Positions 34,514-41,354 of a stretch of DNA of 64,000 nt are shown here, in pieces. The DNA comes from G963677085 sp963677085 (GTDB lineage Bacteria > Planctomycetota > Planctomycetia > Pirellulales > Thermoguttaceae). Location: contig CAXXFH010000004.1 in the NCBI GenBank assembly GCA_963677085.2, positions 124,001-188,000 of the forward strand, in the 5' to 3' direction. Under the pieces are notes generated by a model that had not been told where the DNA came from, searched no databases, and saw nothing but the letters and a program-made list of their open reading frames with translations. Both the position numbers and the translations under genes were made by a program. The number at the start of each line of letters is the position of its first letter. The first letter of the stretch is position 1.

Positions 34514-34747
34514 ATGGCACCAAAACGAAAGACGAAACAGAAACCCATTTCCGACCAAATTCGCGAAGCGATCGATGGCTGCGAAATGTCGCGATACGAA
34601 ATCGCCAAGCGGACCGGTGTGTCCCAGTCCACGCTTAGCCGGTTCATGGACGGCAGCCGTGGCATCGGACTGGCAGGTCTCGACAAGGTAGCAGCGTGCA
34701 TCGGGCAGCGTGTGACGGTCAGAAGCGAGGACAACTCCAATGGCTAG
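34514..34747 (+). CDS. Cro/C1-type HTH regulator
   Basis: This encodes 77 residues from the ATG at 34514; a longer start at 34472 is possible, and neither has a strong ribosome site. It is a classic Cro/C1 helix-turn-helix: ISDQIREAIDGCEMSRYEIA, then KRTGVSQSTLSRFMDGSRGI. The stop overlaps the integrase start by 8 bp (ATGGCTAG), so the two are translationally coupled, which suggests that this protein regulates integrase expression or the element's lysogeny-like state. Confidence 0.85.
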   Translation: MAPKRKTKQKPISDQIREAIDGCEMSRYEIAKRTGVSQSTLSRFMDGSRGIGLAGLDKVAACIGQRVTVRSEDNSNG

Positions 34748-36248
34748 CATCTTCCGACGAACACACAAGAAGCCAATTCCAGACGGTGCAGTGATCGAGA
34801 CGAAACGCGATAAGCGGTTCGCGGTCTGGAGTGGTCGGAACGGAGCGAAACGCCGAGCCGAGGTCGCACTCGACGGCAAAAACATCCTCGTGCAATCGCG
34901 GACCTACTACGCCAAATGGTACGTCGACAACGTCGAGCAGATCGAAAACACCAAACTGACCGACCGTACGGCCGCCATGCAATTCGCCTCGATGCGAGAA
35001 ACACGAGCGAAGGCCGAAGCCAACGGCACCATCGACGTAGCAGCCGAACGATTCGCGATCGAGGCAAACCGGTCAATCACGGATCACCTGGACGACTACG
35101 CTGACTTTCTACGCAGCCAAAAGAAATCTCCCTACCACATCGAGGTGACTATCCGTCACATCAAGGAAGCGATTGCGTTCTGTCATTTCCGGCGGCTGGC
35201 CGACATGAACCCCGATGCCGTGACGCAATTCATCAAGCATTTGGGGGAGGAGCAGCTCGAAGGCCAACGAAGACTTCACGGTGCCGACCACCGGAGCCCT
35301 CGGACATTGAACGCCTACCTCGTCTCATGCAAAGCATTTTCGCGATGGGCCTACACATCGCGTCGGGCGAATTCGCATGTCCTGGTCGGCTTGTCCCGAT
35401 TGAACGAAACGTCCGACCGCAGGCACGATCGGCGTGCCTTGACGGCAACCGAATTCGGTCGGCTGATCGCCGCGGCCGAGACGGGACCCGTGGTCCAGGG
35501 GGTCGACGGGCTGACACGTGCCGCTGTCTATGTTTTAGCGGGCGCCACCGGCTTCCGGAGACGAGAGTTGGCATCCTTGACCCTCCGAGACTTCGACTTG
35601 ACCACCACCCCCGCAAAAGTGAGAGTGTGCGGATCATACTCCAAGAACAAGCGTTCGGACGAACTCCCCCTCCACCCGGTGGCTATGGAACGGCTACGGG
35701 CATGGATGCGAACCCAAGACGAGATCGCCGCCGGCCAGCCTCTCTTTCCGCTCCGCACATCGACGGGAAAACTCCGTCAGACTGCGAAGATGATGCAGGC
35801 CGACTGCAAGAAGGCAGGAATTGCCTACCAGGATGACCAGGGTCGCTTCGTCGACTTCCACGCCCTACGGCACACCTTCGTGTCCGCGCTTTGCCGCTCG
35901 GGGGCCCCCCTGGCGACAGCGCAGCGACTGGCACGACACAGCGACCCACGGTTAACCACGAACATCTACAACCACGTTGAGATGGAAGAGAAAGCGACAG
36001 CGATTCAAGCGGTTTCTCTGCCGGAGCCGCTAGGTTGCACCTGTAGTTGCACCTACGAACTGGCGGAATGTGCCGAAAACGGGGCGGAACCCGGCGAACG
36101 TCCCCCCCGAGCGACGCCCGGCGACAACGAACGTAACTCCTTACAAAATAAGCCACTTGGCACGACCTGGCACCAAGTGGCTTTAGTGGACAGGGCCGGG
36201 CTTGAACCGGCGACACCTGGATTTTCAGTCCAGTGCTCTACCAACTGA
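34740..36248 (+). CDS. Tyrosine recombinase / integrase of the tRNA-Phe element
   Basis: This encodes 502 residues. An N-terminal SAM-like DNA-binding domain (~100-230, ITDHLDDYADFLRSQKKSPY) is followed by the catalytic domain with all conserved residues: R273 (TGFRRREL), K in SKNKRSDELPL, H374 and R377 (FHALRHTF), H400 (LARHSDP) and nucleophile Y410 (NIYNH). It integrates and excises the element. The last ~20 residues (DRAGLEPATPGFSVQ...) are encoded antisense inside the tRNA-Phe gene, so the stop codon is supplied by the host side of the attachment site. On excision the C-terminus would therefore change. The start overlaps the Cro-type gene. Confidence 0.95.
   Translation: MASIFRRTHKKPIPDGAVIETKRDKRFAVWSGRNGAKRRAEVALDGKNILVQSRTYYAKWYVDNVEQIENTKLTDRTAAMQFASMRETRAKAEANGTIDVAAERFAIEANRSITDHLDDYADFLRSQKKSPYHIEVTIRHIKEAIAFCHFRRLADMNPDAVTQFIKHLGEEQLEGQRRLHGADHRSPRTLNAYLVSCKAFSRWAYTSRRANSHVLVGLSRLNETSDRRHDRRALTATEFGRLIAAAETGPVVQGVDGLTRAAVYVLAGATGFRRRELASLTLRDFDLTTTPAKVRVCGSYSKNKRSDELPLHPVAMERLRAWMRTQDEIAAGQPLFPLRTSTGKLRQTAKMMQADCKKAGIAYQDDQGRFVDFHALRHTFVSALCRSGAPLATAQRLARHSDPRLTTNIYNHVEMEEKATAIQAVSLPEPLGCTCSCTYELAECAENGAEPGERPPRATPGDNERNSLQNKPLGTTWHQVALVDRAGLEPATPGFSVQCSTN
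36187..36230. other. Probable attachment site (attR) inside tRNA-Phe
   Basis: The integrase frame enters the tRNA gene from its 3' side, and integrases of this arrangement usually recombine within the T-arm/anticodon part of the target tRNA. The exact core cannot be set because the partner copy was not found in this window. Confidence 0.4.
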
Positions 36249-36259
36249 GCTACCTGTCC
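36187..36259 (-). tRNA. tRNA-Phe (GAA)
   Basis: A 73-nt cloverleaf on the minus strand. The acceptor stem GGACAGG pairs with CCTGTCC, with A as discriminator base. The D-arm has AGCTCAGTTGGTAGAGC, the anticodon arm CTGGACTGAAAATCCAG places GAA in the loop, and the T-arm is CCGGTTCAAGCCCGG. No CCA is encoded. Although it is the integration target, the tRNA is complete, as expected when the element carries the 3' half. A near-consensus promoter lies upstream. Confidence 0.97.
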
Positions 36260-36289
36260 GCCGCCTGACGATGCAGGCGAAAACGTCAT

Positions 36290-36317
36290 AGTATACGTCG
36301 TAACCAAATGCTGTCAA
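36290..36317 (-). promoter_or_regulatory. Sigma70-type promoter of tRNA-Phe
   Basis: On the minus strand, TTGACA (36312-36317) and TATACT (36290-36295) are separated by 16 bp. The predicted start lies about 24 bases before the tRNA 5' end. Confidence 0.8.
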
Positions 36318-36483
36318 TTCGGTATCGGCATGGCAGACGATGAAAGTCATTGAAACCGCACCAACTTGGTGTCTTTTGGCGGAAATTGCCACCAACAATT
36401 CATCCGGCGCCAAGGCAAGAAGAATGGCAAAGTGGGAGTGGTGGCGGCACTTTGCTGTGCTGCGGATTTCGGGGGCCGAATCC

Positions 36484-36512
36484 TTGACAGTCGCGCAGTA
36501 CCCCACTATCAT
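36484..36512 (+). promoter_or_regulatory. Sigma70-type promoter of the 36.7-49.4 kb operon
   Basis: TTGACA (36484-36489) and TATCAT (36507-36512) are separated by the optimal 17 bp. The predicted start is near 36519, giving a leader of about 205 bases before the ATG at 36725. Confidence 0.75.
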
Positions 36513-36518
36513 CGCGCC

Positions 36519-36606
36519 AGGGTAACAACTTGTCGAATCCCCACCCGACAGGCGGGGTGAAGACATCCGCAATTTTCCCCTGGGGCGTCGGAACACCCCT
36601 CTTTTT
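36519..36606 (+). ncRNA. Candidate short leader RNA or sRNA
   Basis: The ~88-nt stretch between the promoter at 36484-36512 and the terminator-like hairpin at 36582-36606 would give a discrete short transcript. It also contains a hairpin with CACCC pairing with GGGTG near 36542-36559. No known RNA family is recognised. This rests only on promoter and terminator geometry. Confidence 0.35.
36582..36606 (+). terminator. Terminator-like hairpin in the operon leader (possible attenuator)
   Basis: GGGGCGT pairs with ACACCCC (one mismatch) across a CGGA tetraloop and is followed by TCTTTTT. It lies ~63 bases after the predicted start and ~120 bases before the first gene, so it could attenuate the operon or end a small RNA. 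Confidence 0.55.
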
Positions 36607-36724
36607 GCCGCTTCGATCTTGAGAAGTCGGGGAAGGTTGTGGCAGTGAGATGCGAAATCCATGAGTCGGGCAAGACGCTGCGCTGCGGCATCTTGGCTCG
36701 CGTTTCTCGGTCATACCGAGTGGA

Positions 36725-38437
36725 ATGTCCATGTCCTGGTGCAGCCGAAGAAAAGGTCTGCCACAAGTGAACGAAACGCGCTCGCCCGTTGTCGTGCGGC
36801 GCACTTCGGTTGTGGCGTTCTTGTCCCAGGTAGTCTGTCTCGCGTTGGTTTCGCCCTGCTTGGCCTTCAATCCGAATAGTCCCGAGGTGCAGGCGCTTGT
36901 TTCCCGGGGCATAGCCTACCTGGAGTCGGACGCCAATCCCGACTCGCGGATGGGGGCCCTGGCCCTGGAAGGCCTAGCCATCTTCAAGCACACCGGCCGA
37001 GCCGACCATCGCAACGTGGTGAAGGCCATCGAAGACACCCAAAAGATGTTGCAGGGCAAGAAGCCTGAAAAATTTGGCATGGGCAGCGACGCCATTTACA
37101 GTACGGGCCTGGCAGCGATCTTCCTGATTTCGGTCGACTCCAGCCAATACGCCCCCGAAATTCAATTTCTGCTGGACTACCTCCAGTTGAAACAGAAACC
37201 ACACGGTGGTTGGGGCTACGAGAACAAGCACACGGGCGACACGTCGATGACCCAATACGGTGTGCTCAGCAGTTGGGAAGCAACCCAGGCTGGGTTTCGC
37301 GTGCCGCACGAGTCGGTCGAAACGGTCGCCACATGGCTTTTGAAGACTCAGGATCCCAGCGGTGCGTTTGGGTACCAGGGCACGATTTCCGACACATTTG
37401 AGCCGGTCAGGCAGACGGGTTGCAGGTTGAGTCTGTCGGCGGCCGGCCTGGGAAGTACCTATATCTGCGCCGATTTACTAGGTTTCACGCGCCAGACAGC
37501 CGAGCGAAGCGATGGTTTGCCGGCCGCCTTGCGAGAAGTGGCCGACAACGGTCAACCGACACAGCGGCAGAAAACCCGCCTGCCGGGCAGACTGTTTCAA
37601 ACCGTTCAGCAGCGCGGCACCCAGTGGCTAACGGAAAACTACAAGATCGACCCACCCGAGTGGCCCTACTACTATATGTATGCCCTGGAGCGTTACATGA
37701 GCTTCCGGGAGTTGGCCGAGGGACGCACAGGCAACTCGACGCGGCAAGGCCCGGACGTCACGTGGTACGACGATGGTGTTCGCTTTCTTGCCCAAAAACA
37801 AGCCGTCAATGGCAGTTGGGGTGACACCAGCTATCTGCGTGTAAACACGTCGTTCGCCATTCTCTTCCTGCTTCGCTCTACGCAGCAGAGCATCAAAAAA
37901 TCTCGCAGCTTCGGTGCGGGCGTGCTCGTAGGTGGCCGAGGGCTTCCCAAGCAGACCTCGCACGTGAAGATACGAGAGGGCAAGGTAGTTCCGTCACAAG
38001 TGGCGGGATCGCTCGACGACCTGTTGACAGCAGCGGAAGACGCCGACAGCACCGATTTCGACGCCGCGGTCGAATCGCTCGCCGCAATTCCGCCCGAAGA
38101 AGCCAACGCGCTGAACGACAAACAGGCGGATCAACTGCGCCGGTTGGCCGGCGCCTCGTCGGCCGAAGCCCGGGCGGCAGCCGTGCAGGTACTCAGCAAT
38201 TCACGCGATCTGGACAACACCCCGGTTTTGATTTTTGCATTGACCGACCCCGACCGGCAAGTGCAGCGTTTGGCTCGCGACGGTCTGCGACGGCTCAGCC
38301 GCAAGCCCGAGGGTTTTGGACTGTCGGACAAGGCCAACGAGTCCGATGTCGCGCGTGCCGTCGACCAATGGAAGGCCTGGTACCGGGCAGTACGTCCCGA
38401 AGCCGAGTTCATTAATCCCGAAAACGTGTCCCCGTGA
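36725..38437 (+). CDS. Secreted squalene-cyclase-fold (prenyltransferase-repeat) protein with HEAT-like C-terminus
   Basis: This encodes 570 residues from the ATG at 36725. An in-frame GTG at 36767 with AGG 10 bases upstream would give a cleaner signal peptide (SVVAFLSQVVCLALVSPCLAF). Residues ~55-400 carry alpha/alpha-toroid repeats of the prenyltransferase/squalene-oxidase type (GGWGYE, GAFGYQ, GSWGD). The DxDD motif of true cyclases and the zinc ligands of prenyltransferases are not visible, so catalysis is doubtful; binding is more likely. The last ~130 residues resemble HEAT repeats (AEARAAAVQVL, RQVQRLARDGLRRL). It heads a run with ExbB/ExbD genes, suggesting a periplasmic partner of that motor. 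Planctomycetes carry many such secreted toroid proteins of unknown function. Confidence 0.8.
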   Translation: MSMSWCSRRKGLPQVNETRSPVVVRRTSVVAFLSQVVCLALVSPCLAFNPNSPEVQALVSRGIAYLESDANPDSRMGALALEGLAIFKHTGRADHRNVVKAIEDTQKMLQGKKPEKFGMGSDAIYSTGLAAIFLISVDSSQYAPEIQFLLDYLQLKQKPHGGWGYENKHTGDTSMTQYGVLSSWEATQAGFRVPHESVETVATWLLKTQDPSGAFGYQGTISDTFEPVRQTGCRLSLSAAGLGSTYICADLLGFTRQTAERSDGLPAALREVADNGQPTQRQKTRLPGRLFQTVQQRGTQWLTENYKIDPPEWPYYYMYALERYMSFRELAEGRTGNSTRQGPDVTWYDDGVRFLAQKQAVNGSWGDTSYLRVNTSFAILFLLRSTQQSIKKSRSFGAGVLVGGRGLPKQTSHVKIREGKVVPSQVAGSLDDLLTAAEDADSTDFDAAVESLAAIPPEEANALNDKQADQLRRLAGASSAEARAAAVQVLSNSRDLDNTPVLIFALTDPDRQVQRLARDGLRRLSRKPEGFGLSDKANESDVARAVDQWKAWYRAVRPEAEFINPENVSP

Positions 38438-38451
38438 AAGGATAGAAGGCA

Positions 38452-38475
38452 ATAGAGACTAGAGGTTAGGGGTAG
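38452..38475. repeat. CTAGAG-type degenerate repeat (copy a)
   Basis: A degenerate run with AGAGACTAGAGGTTAGGG begins ~14 bp after the preceding stop codon. The same kind of motif occurs at 40091-40120, 41231-41257 and 59977-60003, always at or just after a stop. Confidence 0.6.
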
Positions 38476-38524
38476 GGGACAGGAGAGAAAGTCAGCCGCC
38501 CCTATTCCCTATTTCCTGTCCCCT
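38474..38524 (+). promoter_or_regulatory. Leader hairpin next to the start codon at 38529
   Basis: AGGGGACAGGA (38474-38484) pairs perfectly with TCCTGTCCCCT (38514-38524), an 11-bp stem with a 29-base loop. Its base lies 4 nt before the ATG, where no Shine-Dalgarno is visible. It could limit translation of the next gene, or be a remnant of a mobile repeat. Confidence 0.45.
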
Positions 38525-38528
38525 GTCT

Positions 38529-39398
38529 ATGGCAAGTCCCACCTCCACCACGACATTGCCGGACTACCGGCTACAGATCTCGCGGTACGATCGGGTGTCG
38601 AGCCTGCTGATCGCGCTGTTGATATTGCTCGGTCTGGCGGTGCTCATCCTGTTGATTATTTGGCTGACCAACCGGATCTTTCTAGGCCAAGCAGCCGTGC
38701 CGGTTGAGTTGGTCCAGTTGGGCGACGGTACGGGCGGATTGGGCGGCGGAATGGAACTTGAACAACCGCCGGCCGAAGAGATCGGACTGGAAACCGATCT
38801 GCCTGAGCCGGCCGTGGAAGAGACTCTGGCGGCGATCAGCGAGGCCGTTGGCACCCGAGCGGCCATGCTCGACAACCCGGCCTTCAGCGAACAGCTTACC
38901 GGCGGCAAAAGTGGCGGAAGCCATGGCGACGGGCGAATGCCGGGCAACGGCTCGGGCGGCAGCGGCGTGCGCCGGCACTGGGAACTGCATTTCCTCGAAG
39001 GCAACACCCTGAAAAGCTACGCAAAACAACTCGACTATTTCGGCATCGAATTGGGAGTGCTGCTGCCGGAGGGCCAAGTGGCCTACGCCTCGCAACTCGC
39101 TCAGAACACGCCCACGACGCGTATCGGACCGGCCGACGCCGAACAACGTTACTACCTCACTTGGCGTGACGGAGAACTCCAACGAGCCGACCGCGAGTTG
39201 CTCGGCCGGGCGGAAATCCAGACAGCGGGGCGTGTTGTGCTGAAGTTTCTGCCGCCGAAAGTTGAAACGCATTTAGCCGGCCTGGAAAAGGCCTACGCCG
39301 GCGATCGGGCCGATTCGATCCGCAAAACCGAATTCGCCATTCGTCCGGACGGCGACGGCTATCAGTTCTACGTTCTGAAACAATCGTACCAACACTAA
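38529..39398 (+). CDS. Single-pass membrane protein associated with the ExbB/ExbD cluster
   Basis: This encodes 289 residues: a short cytoplasmic N-terminus, one membrane helix at ~24-50 (LLIALLILLGLAVLILLIIW), then a periplasmic part with a Gly/Glu/Pro-rich linker (~60-150) and a folded C-terminal domain (~150-289, HWELHFLEGNTLKSYAKQLD). The topology is like TonB or TolA, which span the periplasm and are driven by ExbB/D or TolQ/R, but no TonB C-terminal motif is recognised. The immediate downstream genes encode ExbB and two ExbD proteins, so it is the best candidate for the energy-transducing partner. No Shine-Dalgarno is visible. Confidence 0.75.
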   Translation: MASPTSTTTLPDYRLQISRYDRVSSLLIALLILLGLAVLILLIIWLTNRIFLGQAAVPVELVQLGDGTGGLGGGMELEQPPAEEIGLETDLPEPAVEETLAAISEAVGTRAAMLDNPAFSEQLTGGKSGGSHGDGRMPGNGSGGSGVRRHWELHFLEGNTLKSYAKQLDYFGIELGVLLPEGQVAYASQLAQNTPTTRIGPADAEQRYYLTWRDGELQRADRELLGRAEIQTAGRVVLKFLPPKVETHLAGLEKAYAGDRADSIRKTEFAIRPDGDGYQFYVLKQSYQH

Positions 39399-39437
39399 TC
39401 TCTCGCGTAAAACCCCGTATCCTCGAAGAGCTTCAGC

Positions 39438-40112
39438 ATGGATCTTGCCCCAGTCACTGCCATCGTCAGTAAGATCATTTACCTCGCCCTGGCGTTGATC
39501 GCCCTGTGGGGAGCGTTCTGTGTGATCGTGGTTTTGCGGCGCGTATCGCAGATTCGTTTCCGCAACGAAGCCGCGCAGGACGACTTTCTCGACACAGTTG
39601 AGGCTAACCTCGAGGCCGAAGACTTCGACACGATCATTGAAACATGCCACGAAGATCCCCGCGCGATGCCGCAGCTCGTGTTGTTGGCGGTCGCCAATCG
39701 GAATTTGAGCTACCCAAAGATTCGGGCGTTGCTGGCCGACCGCTTCCAACGTGATGTGCTTTCGGATCTCGAATATCGGCTGAGCTGGGTTTCGACGGTC
39801 ATCAAGAGCGCGCCTATGGTAGGACTGTTCGGTACGGTAATGGGGATGATGGGAGCGTTCGGCAAGCTGGCCAGTCAGGCTCAAGACAAAATCAGCCCGA
39901 CAATTTTGGCCGACGACATCAGCCTGGCCTTGATTACCACGGCCTGTGGGCTGGCCATCGCTATTCCGCTGGTTCTCTGCACGGCAAGCATCAATGTACA
40001 AATTCGCAAGTTCGAAGACCTCGTTAGCGCCGGGCTAACGCGTTTTCTGGAAGTATTCAAAGCAACCGTTTCGAGCAAGGCAAAGGAAGAGAGGCTAGAG
40101 ACTAGAGGCTAG
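39438..40112 (+). CDS. MotA/TolQ/ExbB proton channel family protein
   Basis: This encodes 224 residues. Three membrane helices: ~10-34 (IVSKIIYLALALIALWGAF), ~122-148 (SAPMVGLFGTVMGMMGAFG) and ~160-190 (LALITTACGLAIAIPLVL). The APMVGLFGTVMGMMGAF stretch is the ExbB/TolQ signature. With ExbD it forms an inner-membrane motor that converts proton motive force into work on a periplasmic partner. The last residues (EERLETRG) come from a CTAGAG-type repeat that also supplies the stop codon, so the C-terminus has probably been altered by repeat insertion. GAAGAG lies 8 bases before the ATG. Confidence 0.95.
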   Translation: MDLAPVTAIVSKIIYLALALIALWGAFCVIVVLRRVSQIRFRNEAAQDDFLDTVEANLEAEDFDTIIETCHEDPRAMPQLVLLAVANRNLSYPKIRALLADRFQRDVLSDLEYRLSWVSTVIKSAPMVGLFGTVMGMMGAFGKLASQAQDKISPTILADDISLALITTACGLAIAIPLVLCTASINVQIRKFEDLVSAGLTRFLEVFKATVSSKAKEERLETRG

Positions 40113-40120
40113 AGATTGGA
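40091..40120. repeat. CTAGAG-type degenerate repeat (copy b), encodes the ExbB C-terminus
   Basis: Consecutive GAGGCTAGAGACTAGAGG units of ~7 bp run across the stop codon of the preceding gene, whose last residues and TAG are part of the repeat. Confidence 0.65.
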
Positions 40121-40129
40121 AACATGAAC

Positions 40130-40142
40130 GCGGCTTTGCCGC
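40130..40142. repeat. Short palindrome GCGGC-TTT-GCCGC
   Basis: A perfect 5-bp inverted repeat with a TTT loop lies between the ExbB and ExbD genes. It looks like a small REP-type unit and would form a tight hairpin in the transcript. Confidence 0.4.
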
Positions 40143-40177
40143 TTCGCAAGTAGCCTTCTTCTTCGGTTTACACGACC

Positions 40178-40693
40178 ATGAACAACACCATCATCCCCAA
40201 CACGGACGACAACACCAACGGTTGGGACACCGACGATTGGGAAGACGTCGGTCCGGTGCTACCACGGCGTCGACTTGCCGAATCGAGCGAGTTAGACATT
40301 ACACCAATGATCGACATCACGTTTTTATTGTTGATCTTTTTCCTGGTGGCCTCGACGCCCGACATGGAAACCGCCGTGGCATTGCCTGCGGCGCGGCATG
40401 GCCAAGGAGTCAACTCGCGTACCTCGACCATCATCACCATTGCCGAACGCGGCTCGGGCGCACCGGCCATTTACCTGGCCGACGGCACCATCGGCTCGCC
40501 CTTGCCCGACAATCCGGAACTGCAAACCGAAGCCATCATCGAGTACGTACAGAAAGGCCTCCATCAAGGAAAACCCAGCGTGCTGCTGAAGGCCGAGAAG
40601 GGCGTGTTGCACCGCGATGTCGCCCAGGTTACCGCGGCCATCGGGCAGGTCGAGGGAGTTGAGCTTTACCTGGCCGTATTTGAAGTCGAATGA
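40178..40693 (+). CDS. ExbD/TolR family protein (first copy)
   Basis: This encodes 171 residues. A cytoplasmic N-terminus (~1-40) is followed by the ExbD signature SELDITPMIDITFLLLIFF, with the conserved proton-carrying aspartate D46 at the start of the single membrane helix (~46-60). The remaining ~110 residues are periplasmic. It pairs with ExbB (ends 66 bp upstream) and with a second ExbD 30 bp downstream. Two different ExbD proteins in one cluster are common in Planctomycetota and Bacteroidota and probably form a heterodimer in the channel. The start has no Shine-Dalgarno. Confidence 0.95.
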   Translation: MNNTIIPNTDDNTNGWDTDDWEDVGPVLPRRRLAESSELDITPMIDITFLLLIFFLVASTPDMETAVALPAARHGQGVNSRTSTIITIAERGSGAPAIYLADGTIGSPLPDNPELQTEAIIEYVQKGLHQGKPSVLLKAEKGVLHRDVAQVTAAIGQVEGVELYLAVFEVE

Positions 40694-40722
40694 CCAACGC
40701 ACCGCACTGAAAAAATCGACCG

Positions 40723-41229
40723 ATGCGAAAAACGTTTGAAATTCCCGAAGCCGACACGACCGGTCGTTCCGGACCGCTTCGGTTGCGCATGCATGCCGAG
40801 TCGACCGACAACGACCTGGACATGACCCCCATGGTCGACGTCACTTTTTTGTTGTTGATTTTTTTCATGGTCACGGCCGCATTCAGTCTTCAAAAATCGA
40901 TCGAAGCGCCTACCCCCGACCCACAAGACCGTGCCACCCAGTCCCCCACGCTCGAAGAGTTGGAAGAAAACGACGACTATATTATCGTGCATATCGACCG
41001 CGACAACACGCTTTGGGTAAACGACAACGAGGCATTGAGCGAACAGGACCTGCTGGTGAAGCTTCGCGAGGCGAAGCAGGGAGCGTCGGGACTTGCAGGC
41101 CCGGGCCCCACAAGCCTGTTGGTGCTTGCCCATGGCGATTGTCGCCACGAGACCGTGGTAAGGGCGCTCGACGCAGGCAACGCCGCGGGCATGGAAAACG
41201 TCCGGCTGGCCACGGAGGATGAGTTTTGA
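40723..41229 (+). CDS. ExbD/TolR family protein (second copy)
   Basis: This encodes 168 residues. The signature NDLDMTPMVDVTFLLLIFFM places the conserved aspartate at D39 in the single membrane helix (~39-56). The periplasmic domain (~60-168) ends in the ExbD-type LVLAHGDCRHETVVRALDA. It differs from the first ExbD mainly in the linker, so the pair is an old duplication. It lies in the same operon, 30 bp after the first copy. A CTAGAG-type repeat begins right after the stop. Confidence 0.95.
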   Translation: MRKTFEIPEADTTGRSGPLRLRMHAESTDNDLDMTPMVDVTFLLLIFFMVTAAFSLQKSIEAPTPDPQDRATQSPTLEELEENDDYIIVHIDRDNTLWVNDNEALSEQDLLVKLREAKQGASGLAGPGPTSLLVLAHGDCRHETVVRALDAGNAAGMENVRLATEDEF

Positions 41230-41230
41230 A

Positions 41231-41257
41231 GGGGCTAGAGGCTAGAAACTAGAGGCG
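41231..41257. repeat. CTAGAG-type degenerate repeat (copy c)
   Basis: The run GGGGCTAGAGGCTAGAAACT and following AGAGGCGAGG begins two bases after the stop of the second ExbD gene. It has the same repeat unit as copies a, b and d. Confidence 0.65.
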
Positions 41258-41299
41258 AGGGGCGAGTAGACCAGATTGCCCAATAACATTACATAAAGC

Positions 41300-41316
41300 C
41301 GCGACCGTTGGTCGCG
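41300..41316. repeat. REP-like palindrome CGCGACC-GTT-GGTCGCG
   Basis: A perfect 7-bp inverted repeat with a 3-base loop, 39 bp before the next start codon. It is flanked by GC and CCGG and looks like a small interspersed palindrome. Confidence 0.5.
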
Positions 41317-41354
41317 CCGGACATCACTCAACGCGAAGACAAAACGACTCCCCT

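Larger units (their letters stand above)
30999..36259. mobile_element. Integrative element in tRNA-Phe (left limit uncertain)
   Basis: A run of same-strand genes ends in a tyrosine integrase abutting the 3' side of a tRNA-Phe gene: unknown wHTH protein, two excisionase-like HTH proteins, small unknown protein, replication-initiator-like protein, Cro-type HTH, integrase. Overlapping genes and the tRNA target are typical of phage-satellite or ICE-like islands. The right boundary lies inside the tRNA. No duplicated tRNA end was found to the left, so 30999 is only the first gene that fits the element. No conjugation or capsid genes are present, so it is not self-transmissible from what is visible. 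Confidence 0.6.

Noticed and set aside
36650..36770. Possible RAYT remnant (EWNVHVLVQPKK in another frame) before the toroid gene
   Set aside because: The match to the RAYT MPNHVHVLVQP-type motif is short and isolated, and the DNA overlaps the N-terminus of a real gene.
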